A stretch of 64,000 bases of DNA from Acuticoccus sp051016205 (GCA_051016205.1 CP136534.1:3286001-3350000), one strand, 5' to 3'. Positions 50,102 through 59,467 are shown, counted from the stretch's first letter. Numbers and translations: made by a program. Notes: generated by a model not told the origin, from the sequence alone.

Positions 50102-51089
50102 GATCACCCTGTCGAAGGCGGTCAATGAGGCGATCGCGGAAGAAATGCGCCGCGACCCCACCGTCATGCTGCTTGGCGAAGACGTTGCTGAAGCCGGCAC
50201 CCCGTTCAAGGTCCTTTCGGGCCTTGTGGAGGAGTTCGGGCCGGAGCGCGTGCTCGACACCCCCATCTCCGAGCCTGGCTTTACGGGAATTGCCGTCGGC
50301 GCCGCGATGACCGGGATGCGCCCCATCGTCGACCTGATGTTCGGCGACTTCCTGTTTCTCGTCATGGATCAGCTCTGCAACCAGGCGGCCAAGACCCACT
50401 ATATGTCCGGCGGCAAGTTGAACGTGCCGATGGTCCTGCGCACCAACATGGGGGCGACCCGGCGCTCAGCCGCTCAGCACAGCCAGTCCCTCCACGCGCT
50501 GGTGGCCCACATTCCTGGCTTGAAGGTCGCAATGCCCTCCTCCGCCTACGAGGCGAAAGGGCTGATGAAGACCGCCATCAGAGATGACAACCCCGTCGTC
50601 ATCTTTGAAGACAAGCTGATGTACCAGGACAAAGCGCCCGTGCCCGAAGAGGAATACCTCATTCCCTTCGGCGAGGCGCACATAAAGCGGGCGGGGCGCG
50701 ACATCACCCTCATTGCCACGTCCTCCATGGTGCAGGTGGCTGAAGCTGCGGCCGAGACGCTGGCGGGTGAGGGCATCGAGGCTGAGATCATCGACCCACG
50801 CACCCTCGTTCCCCTCGACGAGGCAACCCTCGTGGGCTCGGTAAAGAAGACGAGCCGCGCTATTGTCATCGACGAAGGCCACCAGAGCTTTGGCGTGACG
50901 GGGGAGATCGCAAGCCGCATTGCCGAAAAGGCGTTCTATCACCTGGACGCGCCCGTTATGCGCATGGGGGCGATGGATGTGCCCATCCCCTTTTCGCCCG
51001 CCCTTGAGGACCTGACGGTGCCAGAACCCGTCGGCGTTGCGGACCTTGCGCGGCGCATGGTGCGCGGCGAGGTGCAGTATGCCGCATGA
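50094..51089 (+). CDS. 2-oxoacid/acetoin dehydrogenase E1 component, beta subunit
   Basis: A transketolase-type E1-beta of 331 residues. It begins REITLSKAVNEAIAEEMRRD, has MLLGEDVAEAGTPFKV, DTPISEPGFTGIAVGAA and the C-terminal transketolase domain with AEIIDPRTLVPLDEATLVGSV. GTG 50094 overlaps E1-alpha by 8 bases and gives the normal family N-terminus. It forms the alpha2-beta2 E1 that decarboxylates a 2-oxo acid or cleaves acetoin and loads the lipoyl domain of the E2 encoded next. Confidence 0.94.
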   Translation: MREITLSKAVNEAIAEEMRRDPTVMLLGEDVAEAGTPFKVLSGLVEEFGPERVLDTPISEPGFTGIAVGAAMTGMRPIVDLMFGDFLFLVMDQLCNQAAKTHYMSGGKLNVPMVLRTNMGATRRSAAQHSQSLHALVAHIPGLKVAMPSSAYEAKGLMKTAIRDDNPVVIFEDKLMYQDKAPVPEEEYLIPFGEAHIKRAGRDITLIATSSMVQVAEAAAETLAGEGIEAEIIDPRTLVPLDEATLVGSVKKTSRAIVIDEGHQSFGVTGEIASRIAEKAFYHLDAPVMRMGAMDVPIPFSPALEDLTVPEPVGVADLARRMVRGEVQYAA

Positions 51090-52092
51090 GGTGATCATGC
51101 CGGCCCTCGGCATGGCCCAAGACACTGGCCTCATCGTCGCCTGGCTGAAAGGCGCGGGCGATGAGGTTTCCGCCACCGACCCTTTGATGGAGGTGGAGAC
51201 GGACAAAGCCACCATGGAGGTGGAGGCCGGCGCCAACGGCACCTTGATTGAGCTGCGCGCCGCCGAGGGTGAGAACGTGCCTGTGGGCCAGGTGGTCGCC
51301 GTCATCGCAGGCGCTGGCGAAGACACGACCCCCTCGGAGAGTAAGGGCGCGCCATCAGAAGCGCCCGCCCCGCCATCGCCGACCCCCGAGCCGGTAGCCT
51401 CTGAGCCGGTAGCCTCAGAGCCGACAGCGGTCCTGGCTCCGGCGCAGGCGCCTGTCGCCGCGCGGCTCAATGGGGAGCGCATCCTCGCCTCCCCAAAAGC
51501 CAGGCGGCTTGCGGCAGAGGAGGGGCTCGACCTCATGCGCTTGAGGGAGGCCGGTCATGTTGAGCCTTTTCATGTGGCCGACCTCGACGTGCTGCGCACC
51601 CTCAAAGCACCTCAAGCGGCGGTTGCTGCAGGCGGTGCCCCAACGGCGCACATCGAGGCGTCGGTGCCCAATGCCGCCTTCGAGGACTTCGTGGTGTGGG
51701 TGGCCGAAACAGTTGCCGCCCCGCGCCTGACTGTCCTTGCCGCGTTTGCTGCGGCGGGGCTGCGGGCAGGGGGCGTGGGAGACGTTGTGGTGCGCGCTGA
51801 GAACGGGCGCACGCACATCACCCTTTCAGATCCCGATCGCAAGCGCTTGTCGGCACTTCAGCCGGTGGAGGACGGGACGCCGACACTCATTGTGAGGGAC
51901 GTCAGTGCAACGGCCATCACCGGTCTTGCGTTGAGTGCGGAAGGGGCGCCAACCCTCACCGTGGCACGCAAAGGCGAGGACCTTGCCGTTGCGCTCCACT
52001 ACAGGCCAGGCGCCCTTGACGACGGTGCTGCGATTGCGGTGATCTCCGCCTTCGCCGAGAGGCTGCAACAGCCCCTGCGCCACCTCCTCTAA
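51079..52092 (+). CDS. E2-like protein: lipoyl and E3/E1-binding domains with a degenerate catalytic part
   Basis: A 337-residue protein. Residues 1-78 are a lipoyl domain with the lipoylated Lys43 in ETDKATMEVE. A Pro/Ala/Glu linker (about 80-130) includes the near-repeat PVASEPVASEPT. Residues about 134-170 are a peripheral-subunit-binding domain (ILASPKARRLAAEEGLDL). The rest (about 195-337) is only 140 residues, against about 230 for an acyltransferase domain. Its end, LHYRPGALDDGAAIA and ERLQQPLRHLL, looks like a worn version of the DHRxxDG block and lacks the catalytic arrangement. It may carry lipoate while catalysis is supplied by the protein encoded at 53533-54408, or act like an E3-binding protein. 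It overlaps E1-beta by 11 bases. Confidence 0.85.
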   Translation: MPHEVIMPALGMAQDTGLIVAWLKGAGDEVSATDPLMEVETDKATMEVEAGANGTLIELRAAEGENVPVGQVVAVIAGAGEDTTPSESKGAPSEAPAPPSPTPEPVASEPVASEPTAVLAPAQAPVAARLNGERILASPKARRLAAEEGLDLMRLREAGHVEPFHVADLDVLRTLKAPQAAVAAGGAPTAHIEASVPNAAFEDFVVWVAETVAAPRLTVLAAFAAAGLRAGGVGDVVVRAENGRTHITLSDPDRKRLSALQPVEDGTPTLIVRDVSATAITGLALSAEGAPTLTVARKGEDLAVALHYRPGALDDGAAIAVISAFAERLQQPLRHLL

Positions 52093-52105
52093 CGCTGGAT
52101 AAGCG

Positions 52106-53533
52106 ATGAAAACCGACCTTTACATCGATGGCACCTTCCGCCCCGGCGCCGACGGCGAACGCTTCGACGTCTACAATCCTGCCGACGAGAGCGTGATCGC
52201 CTCCGTCGCGTCCGCCACCATCGAGGACGCCGACGCCGCGCTGAACGCAGCAGACGCCGCCTTTGCCGACTGGGCCGCCCGCTCCCCGCGCGAGCGCGCC
52301 GAGGTGTTGCGCAAAGCCTTCCAGATCATGACGGACAACCGCGACGAGTTCGCCCGGCTGATCACCCTTGAGAACGGCAAGGCCAAGGCCGACGCCACGG
52401 GCGAGGCCACCTACGCCACAGAGTTCTTCCGCTGGTTCGCCGAAGAGGCCGTGCGTGCCGACGGAATGGTGACCCGCGCCCCAGCCTCAGGCGCGCGCAT
52501 CCTCGTCCAGCAAAAGCCTGCCGGCATTGCCGTCCTCGTCACGCCTTGGAATTTTCCTGCTGCCATGGGAACGCGCAAGATCGCCCCTGCGCTGGCCGCA
52601 GGCTGCCCCGTGATCATCAAGCCAGCATCGGAAACGCCTTTGACGATGCTGGCCCTCATGCCCCTCCTGGAAGAGGCGGGGGTGCCTAAGGGCGTCGTCA
52701 ACGTTTTGCCGTCGAGGAAGACCGGCGCCATTGTCGACCACATGATGCACGACCCGCGTGTGCGTGTGATCTCCTTCACGGGCTCCACGGCCGTCGGCCG
52801 CACGCTGTTGAAATCAGCCGCAGATCAGGTGCTGAAGCCTGCCATGGAACTTGGCGGCAACGCGCCCGTCCTCGTCCTGAAGGACGCTGATATCGAGACG
52901 GCTGTGGAAGGCTCCATGCTCGCCAAGATGCGCAACATCGGCGAAGCTTGCACCGCGGCGAACCGCTTTTACGTCCATTCCTCCGTCGCCGAGCACTTCA
53001 CCGATCGCCTGTCGGAGCGCATGGGCGCCCTAAAGATCGGCAACGGCCTTGAGGACGGGGTGGACGTAGGCCCCCTCGTGAATGCCGAAACCCGGGACAA
53101 GGTGGCTCATTTCGTGGACGATGCCGTCGGCAAAGGGGCAGAACTGCGCCTCGGCGGTCAGCGTCTCAACCGGCCGGGATTCTTCTATCCCCCCACCGTC
53201 CTCTTCAACGTGCCCGACAATGCCGAGTGCCTGGACGACGAGATTTTTGGCCCCGTCGCCGCCATCCAAACCTTTGAGGATGAGGATGAGGCCATCGCCA
53301 GGGCCAACGCCACCGAATACGGCCTCGTCGCCTACGTGTTCACCGAAGACATGAAGCGCGGCCTCAATGTGTGCGAGCGGCTCGACTTCGGGATGGTCGG
53401 CCTCAACCGCGGCCTCGTGTCTGACCCTGCGGCCCCCTTTGGCGGAACCAAGCAGTCGGGCCTTGGCCGTGAAGGCGGGCATGAGGGGATGCTTGAGTTT
53501 ATGGAATCCCAGTACATCTCGGTGAACTGGTAG
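52106..53533 (+). CDS. NAD(P)-dependent aldehyde dehydrogenase (succinate-semialdehyde dehydrogenase type)
   Basis: Oxidises an aldehyde to the acid. The 475-residue protein has VTPWNFPAAMGTRKIAPAL (Asn149), FTGSTAVGRTLL, the general base Glu248 in MELGGNAP and the nucleophile Cys282 in GEACTAANR, then EIFGPVAAIQTF and the C-terminal GGTKQSGLGREGG. It is most like GabD-group enzymes, but the substrate may be another semialdehyde or glycolaldehyde-like compound. It lies between the two parts of the split E2; its stop overlaps the GTG start of the E2 catalytic gene. Confidence 0.93.
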   Translation: MKTDLYIDGTFRPGADGERFDVYNPADESVIASVASATIEDADAALNAADAAFADWAARSPRERAEVLRKAFQIMTDNRDEFARLITLENGKAKADATGEATYATEFFRWFAEEAVRADGMVTRAPASGARILVQQKPAGIAVLVTPWNFPAAMGTRKIAPALAAGCPVIIKPASETPLTMLALMPLLEEAGVPKGVVNVLPSRKTGAIVDHMMHDPRVRVISFTGSTAVGRTLLKSAADQVLKPAMELGGNAPVLVLKDADIETAVEGSMLAKMRNIGEACTAANRFYVHSSVAEHFTDRLSERMGALKIGNGLEDGVDVGPLVNAETRDKVAHFVDDAVGKGAELRLGGQRLNRPGFFYPPTVLFNVPDNAECLDDEIFGPVAAIQTFEDEDEAIARANATEYGLVAYVFTEDMKRGLNVCERLDFGMVGLNRGLVSDPAAPFGGTKQSGLGREGGHEGMLEFMESQYISVNW

Positions 53534-54408
53534 TGCCTGCCGTCGCAAGCCCCTCCGTGCGCAAGGATGCCGCTGACCGCGGCATCGACCTTGAGGATCT
53601 TGCCGCGCGCTTGGGCCGCGAGACCATCGCCAGGGAGGATCTTGTGACGGCCCCAAACGTTGCGCCCAGCGCCGCAAACACCGGCCCCTGGGAGGCGGAC
53701 CATGCCGCCCACGGCTCCGTACGGTCCGAGCCGGTCTCCCGTTTTGCCCAGCTTGCCGCCCAAACCCTTGGCGCGGCGCAAACGCTCATCCCCGCAGTCA
53801 CCCACCACGACAAGGCGGACGTCACCGCCCTTGAAGCCTTCCGCGCCTCCTTGAAAGGGGAAGCCGCTGAAAGGGGTGTGAAGCTGACGGCACTCGCCTT
53901 CCATGTAGCAGCGCTTGCCCACTGCCTAGGCGTATTCGAGCGGTTCAATGCCAGCCTGTCCGCTGACGGCCAGTCGCTCATCTTAAAGGACTACGTTCAC
54001 GTCGGGATTGCCGTCGACACCCCCCACGGGCTGATGGTTCCCGTGGTGCGCGATGTGCCCACCAAAGGCCTGTGGCAGATCGCTGAGGAGATTGCGGACC
54101 TCGCCGCCCGTGCCAACGCCCGTAAAGTGCGGCCCGAGGAGATGGGTGGCGCCTCCATGTCCATCAGCAATCTTGGGGGGATCGGCGGCGATGCCTTTAC
54201 CCCCATGGTGAACCCGCCCGAAGTGGCGATCCTTGGCCTAACGCGGGTGGAGACTGTGCCTGTGTGGAATGGCGAAGTCTTTGTTCCACGCCGGATGGTG
54301 CCCCTCCACCTCACCTACGACCACCGTGTGGTCAACGGTGCCGACGCCGCCCGCTTCCTGCGCGCTTATGCCGACCTCATCGCCGACCCCAGGCGTCTGC
54401 TGGTCTAA
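53533..54408 (+). CDS. E2 acyltransferase catalytic protein without a lipoyl domain
   Basis: A 291-residue protein. Residues 3-38 are a peripheral-subunit-binding domain (ASPSVRKDAADRGIDLEDLA), directly at the N-terminus. Residues about 65-291 are a full 2-oxoacid dehydrogenase acyltransferase domain: LIPAVTHHDKADVTALEAFR, VHVGIAVDTPHGLMVPVVRD, SISNLGGIGG and the active-site block YDHRVVNGADAARF, with His264. The usual Asp of DHRxxDG is Asn268, a variant also found in functional E2 enzymes. There is no lipoyl domain, which complements the lipoyl protein at 51079-52092. It starts at GTG overlapping the aldehyde dehydrogenase stop (TAGTG). Confidence 0.9.
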   Translation: MPAVASPSVRKDAADRGIDLEDLAARLGRETIAREDLVTAPNVAPSAANTGPWEADHAAHGSVRSEPVSRFAQLAAQTLGAAQTLIPAVTHHDKADVTALEAFRASLKGEAAERGVKLTALAFHVAALAHCLGVFERFNASLSADGQSLILKDYVHVGIAVDTPHGLMVPVVRDVPTKGLWQIAEEIADLAARANARKVRPEEMGGASMSISNLGGIGGDAFTPMVNPPEVAILGLTRVETVPVWNGEVFVPRRMVPLHLTYDHRVVNGADAARFLRAYADLIADPRRLLV

Positions 54409-54411
54409 CCC

Positions 54412-55179
54412 ATGGCTGTGCACGCGCTCTTCGATCTGACCGGCAAGACCGCTCTCGTCACGGGCGCCAAACGCGGCCTCGGGCGCGCGATGGCGGTCGC
54501 GTTGGCTGAAGCGGGTGCCGACATCATCGGTGTCAGCGCCACGCTGGAGGCCGAGGGGAGCGCCGTTGCCAAGGACGTGGAAGCGCTTGGAAAACGCTTC
54601 ACCGCCCACCAATGCGACCTCTCCGACCGCAAGGCCCTAGACGCCCTCACGGCAGCGCTCGACAAAGGGCCGCCCATTCACATCCTCGTCAACAACGCCG
54701 GCACCATCCGCCGCGCCCCTGCCGCCGAACACGACCTTGCCGATTGGGACCACGTGCTGGCGGTCAACCTGACGGCGCCGTTCCTTCTGGCCCAACATCT
54801 CGGCCGCCAGATGGTGGCGCGCGGCGGAGGCAAGATCATCTTCACCGCCTCCGTCCTGAGCTACCAGGGCGGGATTCTCGTTCCGGGATATGCGGCCAGC
54901 AAAGGCGGCATCATCCAAGTCACCCGCGCTTTGGCGAACGAGTGGGCAGCCTCTGGCGTCAACGTCAACGCCATCGCGCCAGGCTATATCCGAACCGACA
55001 ACACCGCCGCCCTTCAAGCCGACGAAGACCGCACCGCGGCGCTTCTCTCACGGGTGCCTGCGGGCCGGTGGGGCGAGGCGGAAGACCTTGCCGGCGCAAC
55101 CGTGTTTCTGGCCTCACGCGCGTCGGACTTCGTCCATGGCGCCATCATTCCTGTCGACGGTGGGTGGCTGGCACGCTGA
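54412..55179 (+). CDS. SDR-family oxidoreductase, KduD/gluconate 5-dehydrogenase-like
   Basis: A classical short-chain dehydrogenase of 255 residues. It has TGAKRGLGRAMAVAL (about residues 17-31), VNNAGTIRRAPAAEH, catalytic Ser in FTASVLSYQGG and Tyr-Lys in YAASKGG, and the C-terminus FVHGAIIPVDGGWLAR. The NNAGTIRR and VLSYQGG segments resemble 2-deoxy-gluconate or 2-dehydro-3-deoxy-gluconate dehydrogenases (KduD). It ends the operon that begins at the M24 gene and is followed at once by the short repeat copy. Confidence 0.9.
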   Translation: MAVHALFDLTGKTALVTGAKRGLGRAMAVALAEAGADIIGVSATLEAEGSAVAKDVEALGKRFTAHQCDLSDRKALDALTAALDKGPPIHILVNNAGTIRRAPAAEHDLADWDHVLAVNLTAPFLLAQHLGRQMVARGGGKIIFTASVLSYQGGILVPGYAASKGGIIQVTRALANEWAASGVNVNAIAPGYIRTDNTAALQADEDRTAALLSRVPAGRWGEAEDLAGATVFLASRASDFVHGAIIPVDGGWLAR

Positions 55180-55184
55180 GGCCG

Positions 55185-55345
55185 TTGGGGGCCGTGCTAA
55201 GCCCTCTCGCCGACGCACCATTGTTCCGCGGAGCGAGGCTCGCCTCAACCCACGCTTCGCCCAAGCCTCGCTCCGCGAGGCTCTGATTGTGTCGGCTCCG
55301 AAGGAACGTCAGGCTTTACCTCTCCAAAGGAACTGGATGTGGAGG
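55185..55345. repeat. Intergenic palindromic repeat, short copy
   Basis: A 160-base element matching the two ends of the repeat at 24045-24347, starting 6 bases after the SDR stop. Its core is a perfect inverted repeat: GCGGAGCGAGGCT (55228-55240) and AGCCTCGCTCCGC (55264-55276). The two double-hairpin modules of the long copy are missing. It lies in the convergent gap before the hyuB stop and may also terminate transcription. Confidence 0.85.
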
Positions 55346-55382
55346 CGTGTGGAGCGTTTGTGCGGTGACGCCACGTTGGTCT

Positions 55383-57383
55383 TTAGCTGTGGGCCGCGAT
55401 CCATTGGTCGCTGGCTTGTCGGGCGGCGTCTGGGTCGGGGAGAACGGCGCGGGCGGCTTTGGCGGCCTTGTCGAACAGGAGCGGGGTGGCGGTTGCGAAG
55501 TGGTCTTGTCTCGCCTCTCCGCGGACCTGGAGAGGCATTGCCATCAGGACGGCGTTGAGGCGCGCCATCCGATCTTGGTCGAAAACGGCGTCCCAGGCCT
55601 CTCTCTCCGGGCCGAAATCGAACGGGACGTCATTGGCAAGGCGTAGCGGGCGGGCAGCACGCAGGCGCTCTGTCTCGGCGGCATCGACCGTCTCGCCGAC
55701 AATGGCTACGCCGTAGTCGCGGCGTGCGGCCTCCTCCGACACGAAGCCTGACAGGACATCGGCAAGAACGGCGTCCACCGGCCGCCGGAACGGGTCGCCA
55801 TAGCCGCCGCCGCCTGGGGTGAGGAAGGTGACGGTATCGCCTTCGTCCAAAGCCACCATGTCGATCTTGCCAAGGTCATTCTCGCGGTCGGTGCCGATGT
55901 TGCGCACCACGCGCATGTTGGCGCCTGGCTGGCCGCCTGCCATCCCCCAAGGGCGGAAGAAGAACCGCTCCAATCCACGGCCCAGAACCGAGCTTCCCTT
56001 CTGAGTCACGCGGAACGTGAAGCGAAGGCCGAGCCCGCCACGCCACTGACCCGCACCGGCGCTGTCGCGGTTGAGGCCATACTCCAAGATGTCCACCCCT
56101 GCCTCCAGCTCGCTCTTTTCGGCAGGGGTGTTGCGGATGGTGGAGAGTGAGCCGTCTACCCCGTCATAGCCGTCGCTGCCATGACGGCCGCCCGAGCCGA
56201 CGATGATGGAGTTGAGGACGAGCACGTTGCGCTTGCCGGTCTCCTTGTGGAACTCGGCAAGGACCACAGGCACCATGGCGCCGCCTGACGGGCAGGGCAC
56301 CTCTTCCGGCACGGCTTTGGCGAAGGCCCCTGTCACAGCATCGTTGAGGCGGTAGGCTGAGGCCGCGCGCACCCCCGTGGCGGCCGGAAACTGCGGGTCC
56401 AGGATGGTGCCCTTCGTCAGCGCCACAGTCACATCGCGGAAGATGCCGCCATTCATCGGCACCGTCGGGTCGTGGGTGGTGACGAAGTGCAAAATACGCA
56501 CCGTCAGCCACGCGTGGCGGCGACCGAGTGTGGGGACATTGAAGGCGCTCGCCACCTGCGGGTCCGTTGCGGTGAAGTCCAGGTGCACCTGACCGTCGTT
56601 CACCGTCATTGCCACGCTGAAGCGCATGGGGACGGGGGTGATGGCGTCATCGTCCAGATAATCCCAGAAGTCGTAGGTGCCGTCGGGGATGCTGCGAAGG
56701 ACGTCGCGCGCCTTGTCGGCAGCATAGTCCATCAGATCATTCTGGGCGGTGAGGAAGGTGTCGGTGCCGTAACTCTCCACCATTGCAGCCACACGCTCTG
56801 CGCCTGTGTCGAGGGCGGCGAGCATGGCGGTGAGATCATGGCCGTTCAGCTCAGGCGTGCGCACATTGGCTTTGTAGATGCGCAGGATCTGTTGGTCCCA
56901 CACCCCTTTGCGGATGAGCTTCACAGGGGGGATCAACAGTCCCTCCTGGTAAAGCTCAGTGTTGGTGGGCGAAACGCTGCTCGGCACCTTGCCGCCCACA
57001 TCGGTGGAGTGGATGAAGGTGTAGCCGTAGCCCACCAGCCGCCCGCCCGCGAAGTAGGGCTTGATCAGCGTCAGATCAGGCGTGTGGCTGACGAGCCCTG
57101 CCGTCTCGTAAGGGTGGTTGGTGAAAAGGACGTCGCCCTCTTCCATGGCCTCGCCCAGCGCGTTCAGCGTCGGGGCGATGTCGTAGTCCAGGAGCGCTGA
57201 GCCGAACTCCCGCGGGTTGCCGAAAAAGCGGCCGTCGGGGGTAACGAGACCGACGCCGAAGTCCACCGCCTCCTTCACGTAAAGGGAGCGTGCGGTGCGG
57301 CGAAGGGTGAGGGCCATCTCCTCCGCCGCTGCGGCGACCTCTGTGTTGAGGATTTCAAGGGTGACGGGGTCGAGGGCGCTCAT
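55383..57383 (-). CDS. hyuB: Hydantoinase/oxoprolinase family subunit B (second copy)
   Basis: A 666-residue HyuB-family protein. It begins MSALDPVTLEILNTEVAAAAEEM and shares with the first copy LTLRRTARSLYVKEAVDFG, FTNHPYETAGLVSHTPDLTL, FIHSTDVGGKVPSS and the glycine-rich TPGGGGYGDPFRRP. Differences throughout suggest a distinct substrate range rather than recent duplication. ATG 57383 overlaps the hyuA stop (ATGA). It is the last gene of a minus-strand operon with a peptide-type ABC transporter. Confidence 0.9.
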   Translation of the reverse strand: MSALDPVTLEILNTEVAAAAEEMALTLRRTARSLYVKEAVDFGVGLVTPDGRFFGNPREFGSALLDYDIAPTLNALGEAMEEGDVLFTNHPYETAGLVSHTPDLTLIKPYFAGGRLVGYGYTFIHSTDVGGKVPSSVSPTNTELYQEGLLIPPVKLIRKGVWDQQILRIYKANVRTPELNGHDLTAMLAALDTGAERVAAMVESYGTDTFLTAQNDLMDYAADKARDVLRSIPDGTYDFWDYLDDDAITPVPMRFSVAMTVNDGQVHLDFTATDPQVASAFNVPTLGRRHAWLTVRILHFVTTHDPTVPMNGGIFRDVTVALTKGTILDPQFPAATGVRAASAYRLNDAVTGAFAKAVPEEVPCPSGGAMVPVVLAEFHKETGKRNVLVLNSIIVGSGGRHGSDGYDGVDGSLSTIRNTPAEKSELEAGVDILEYGLNRDSAGAGQWRGGLGLRFTFRVTQKGSSVLGRGLERFFFRPWGMAGGQPGANMRVVRNIGTDRENDLGKIDMVALDEGDTVTFLTPGGGGYGDPFRRPVDAVLADVLSGFVSEEAARRDYGVAIVGETVDAAETERLRAARPLRLANDVPFDFGPEREAWDAVFDQDRMARLNAVLMAMPLQVRGEARQDHFATATPLLFDKAAKAARAVLPDPDAARQASDQWIAAHS

Positions 57384-59455
57384 GCGGCCACCTCTTGGAT
57401 GGAGTGGGCTTTGCGTTCCATGGCAAGGGCGCCGGCTTCGCCCCTGCGGGCCAACCAGCCCGGTGGGACGATGACGGTGGAATCTTCCATCTCAAGCACA
57501 GCAGGGCCCGAAACCGTGCCGCCGTCGTTCACCACCTTGGCGTCGTGCACCTCAGCGTCGTGGGGACGTCCCTCCCAGACCAGGGTCCGCCGGGTGGTCT
57601 CCCCCGCGATTGCCTCCGTGGTGCGGTGGCGACCGGCGGGCGCAGCATCGAGCGTGGCAACAAGGCGCACGGTGGTGACGTCCACAGGGCTTTGGGCATC
57701 GCGAAAGCCGTAACGGTTCGTGTGCTCCACATGGAAGAGCTCGGCAAGGGCGGCGGCATCGGCGCCTTTGGCAAGGTCTTCGGGGATCGCAACGGTCAGC
57801 TCCGTTGCGGTGCGCGGGTACTGCATGTCGGCAAACCGCTCAAGGCGGACGGAGTCGGGGGCGGCAAGCTCCTCCTTCAGCCAGCTCTGGGCGTCCTCTT
57901 CCAGGGCGCGCAATGTGGAAAGGAGGGTGGTCGCGGCCCCCGCATTGCTGCCAAGGCTGACCCGGCGGGAGCGGGCAAAGTCCCGCCGCAAAGCGCCCGT
58001 TGCGGTGCCGAATGCGCAAAAAGTGCCGGGGGCCGGGGGGATGAGGATGGCGCCAATGCGCGCCGCCTCTGCCAAGAGCGCCGCATGGGTGGGGCCTGCG
58101 CCGCCATAGGGTACCAGCGTGAAGCTTGCCGGGTCGAGGCCACGGCTTGCCATCCCCTTGCCGATCTCGCTTGCCATCTTCGCTGTCGCGATCCTCAGCG
58201 CAGCGCCGGCCGTGCGCTCGGCCGCATCATCGCCTGTAAAGCCGATCCTTTTCCCCAGCGCTACAAGGGCGGATCGTGCGGCCACCTTGTCGAGGGGCAT
58301 TCTGCCGCCGAGGAAGCGGTCGGGGTCGATGAAGCCGAGCACCAGGTAGCAATCCGTCACGGTGGCTTCGGTGCCGCCCCTTCCGTAAGCCACGGGGCCT
58401 GGGTCGGCGCCTGCCGACTGGGGGCCCACCTTGAGGAGGCCCTGGGGGTCCACCCACAAAATGGAGCCGCCGCCTGCGCCGATGGCCCACACGTTGACGG
58501 CCGGGACGATGACGGGGTGGTCGCCGATCATAGTTTGCGTGGTGAACTCCGGCCGCCCATCGCGCGCCACGGACATGTCGGAGGAGGTGCCGCCCATATC
58601 GACGGTGATAGTCCTGTCCACCCCCGTCTCCGCGGCAAGCCGTGCAGCGGCAGCGACCCCTGCGGCGGGGCCTGACAAGAGGGTGTCGATGGGCCGCGCG
58701 CGGGCCGTTGCGACGCCCACGGTGCCGCCGTTGGAGGTGGCAATCTCCAACTGGCCTTGAAAGCCGAGCGCCGACAGCCTCTCCTGCAGCGTGCCGTAAT
58801 AGGTGGACATCATCGGGTGAATGGCGGCGTTGAGGACGGTGACGAGCGCCCTTTCGAACTCGCGCACCTCAGGCCAAAGGGCAGACGAGGCGGTGACAAG
58901 CACATCGGGAAGCCGCTCCGCCAGGTTTTTGGCAAGGTCGGTTTCCATCTGAGGGTGGGCGTAGGAGTTGAGGACGAGGACGGCGACGGCCTCAAGTTCG
59001 TCGGCGGCAATGGCGTCCGCGATCCGGGCCACATCCGCCTCGGTGGGGGAGGCGACGACGCTGCCGTCGGGGCGAAGGCGCGCCGGAACCTCATAGACAT
59101 TGCGGCGGGCCACCAAGGGCTCGCGCTTTGGGTCCTTGTAGCTGAAGGAGTTGGGGAGGCCACCTCGGCCCAGCACCAAGATGTCGCCGAACCCTTCTGA
59201 GACAACGAGCCCCACCTTTGCCAGACGCCGCTGGAGGATGGCGTTCAGCGCCAAGGTGGTGCCGTGGACAAGGCGGGTGATGTGGGAAGGCTCCCGCTCG
59301 GCGCGCTCCAGAAGGCCCGACAGGCCGGCGATCACCGCAGCGGCAGGGTCGGCGGGGGAGCTCGGCTCCTTCCAGGTGGTCACGCCGCGCGCGTCGGTCA
59401 GGACGAAATCGGTGAACGTCCCACCCACATCGATGCCCACATGACACTCGCTCAA
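57380..59455 (-). CDS. hyuA: Hydantoinase/oxoprolinase family subunit A (second copy)
   Basis: A 691-residue ASKHA-fold HyuA protein. VGIDVGGTFTDFVLTD (residues 6-21) is the phosphate-binding start. HGTTLALNAILQRRLAKVGL, VDMGGTSSDMSVAR and VPYGGAGPTHAALLAEA follow. It probably works with HyuB to open a cyclic amide imported by the upstream ABC system. Family alternatives are 5-oxoproline, N-methylhydantoin and acetone-type substrates. It lies 12 bases after the permease gene. Confidence 0.9.
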   Translation of the reverse strand: MSECHVGIDVGGTFTDFVLTDARGVTTWKEPSSPADPAAAVIAGLSGLLERAEREPSHITRLVHGTTLALNAILQRRLAKVGLVVSEGFGDILVLGRGGLPNSFSYKDPKREPLVARRNVYEVPARLRPDGSVVASPTEADVARIADAIAADELEAVAVLVLNSYAHPQMETDLAKNLAERLPDVLVTASSALWPEVREFERALVTVLNAAIHPMMSTYYGTLQERLSALGFQGQLEIATSNGGTVGVATARARPIDTLLSGPAAGVAAAARLAAETGVDRTITVDMGGTSSDMSVARDGRPEFTTQTMIGDHPVIVPAVNVWAIGAGGGSILWVDPQGLLKVGPQSAGADPGPVAYGRGGTEATVTDCYLVLGFIDPDRFLGGRMPLDKVAARSALVALGKRIGFTGDDAAERTAGAALRIATAKMASEIGKGMASRGLDPASFTLVPYGGAGPTHAALLAEAARIGAILIPPAPGTFCAFGTATGALRRDFARSRRVSLGSNAGAATTLLSTLRALEEDAQSWLKEELAAPDSVRLERFADMQYPRTATELTVAIPEDLAKGADAAALAELFHVEHTNRYGFRDAQSPVDVTTVRLVATLDAAPAGRHRTTEAIAGETTRRTLVWEGRPHDAEVHDAKVVNDGGTVSGPAVLEMEDSTVIVPPGWLARRGEAGALAMERKAHSIQEVAA

Positions 59456-59467
59456 AGGTGTTCTCCG

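Noticed and set aside
51079..54408. A single E2 gene broken by a frameshift or insertion
   Set aside because: Both parts have their own start, overlap their neighbours in operon style, each carries a subunit-binding domain, and a complete aldehyde dehydrogenase gene lies between them.
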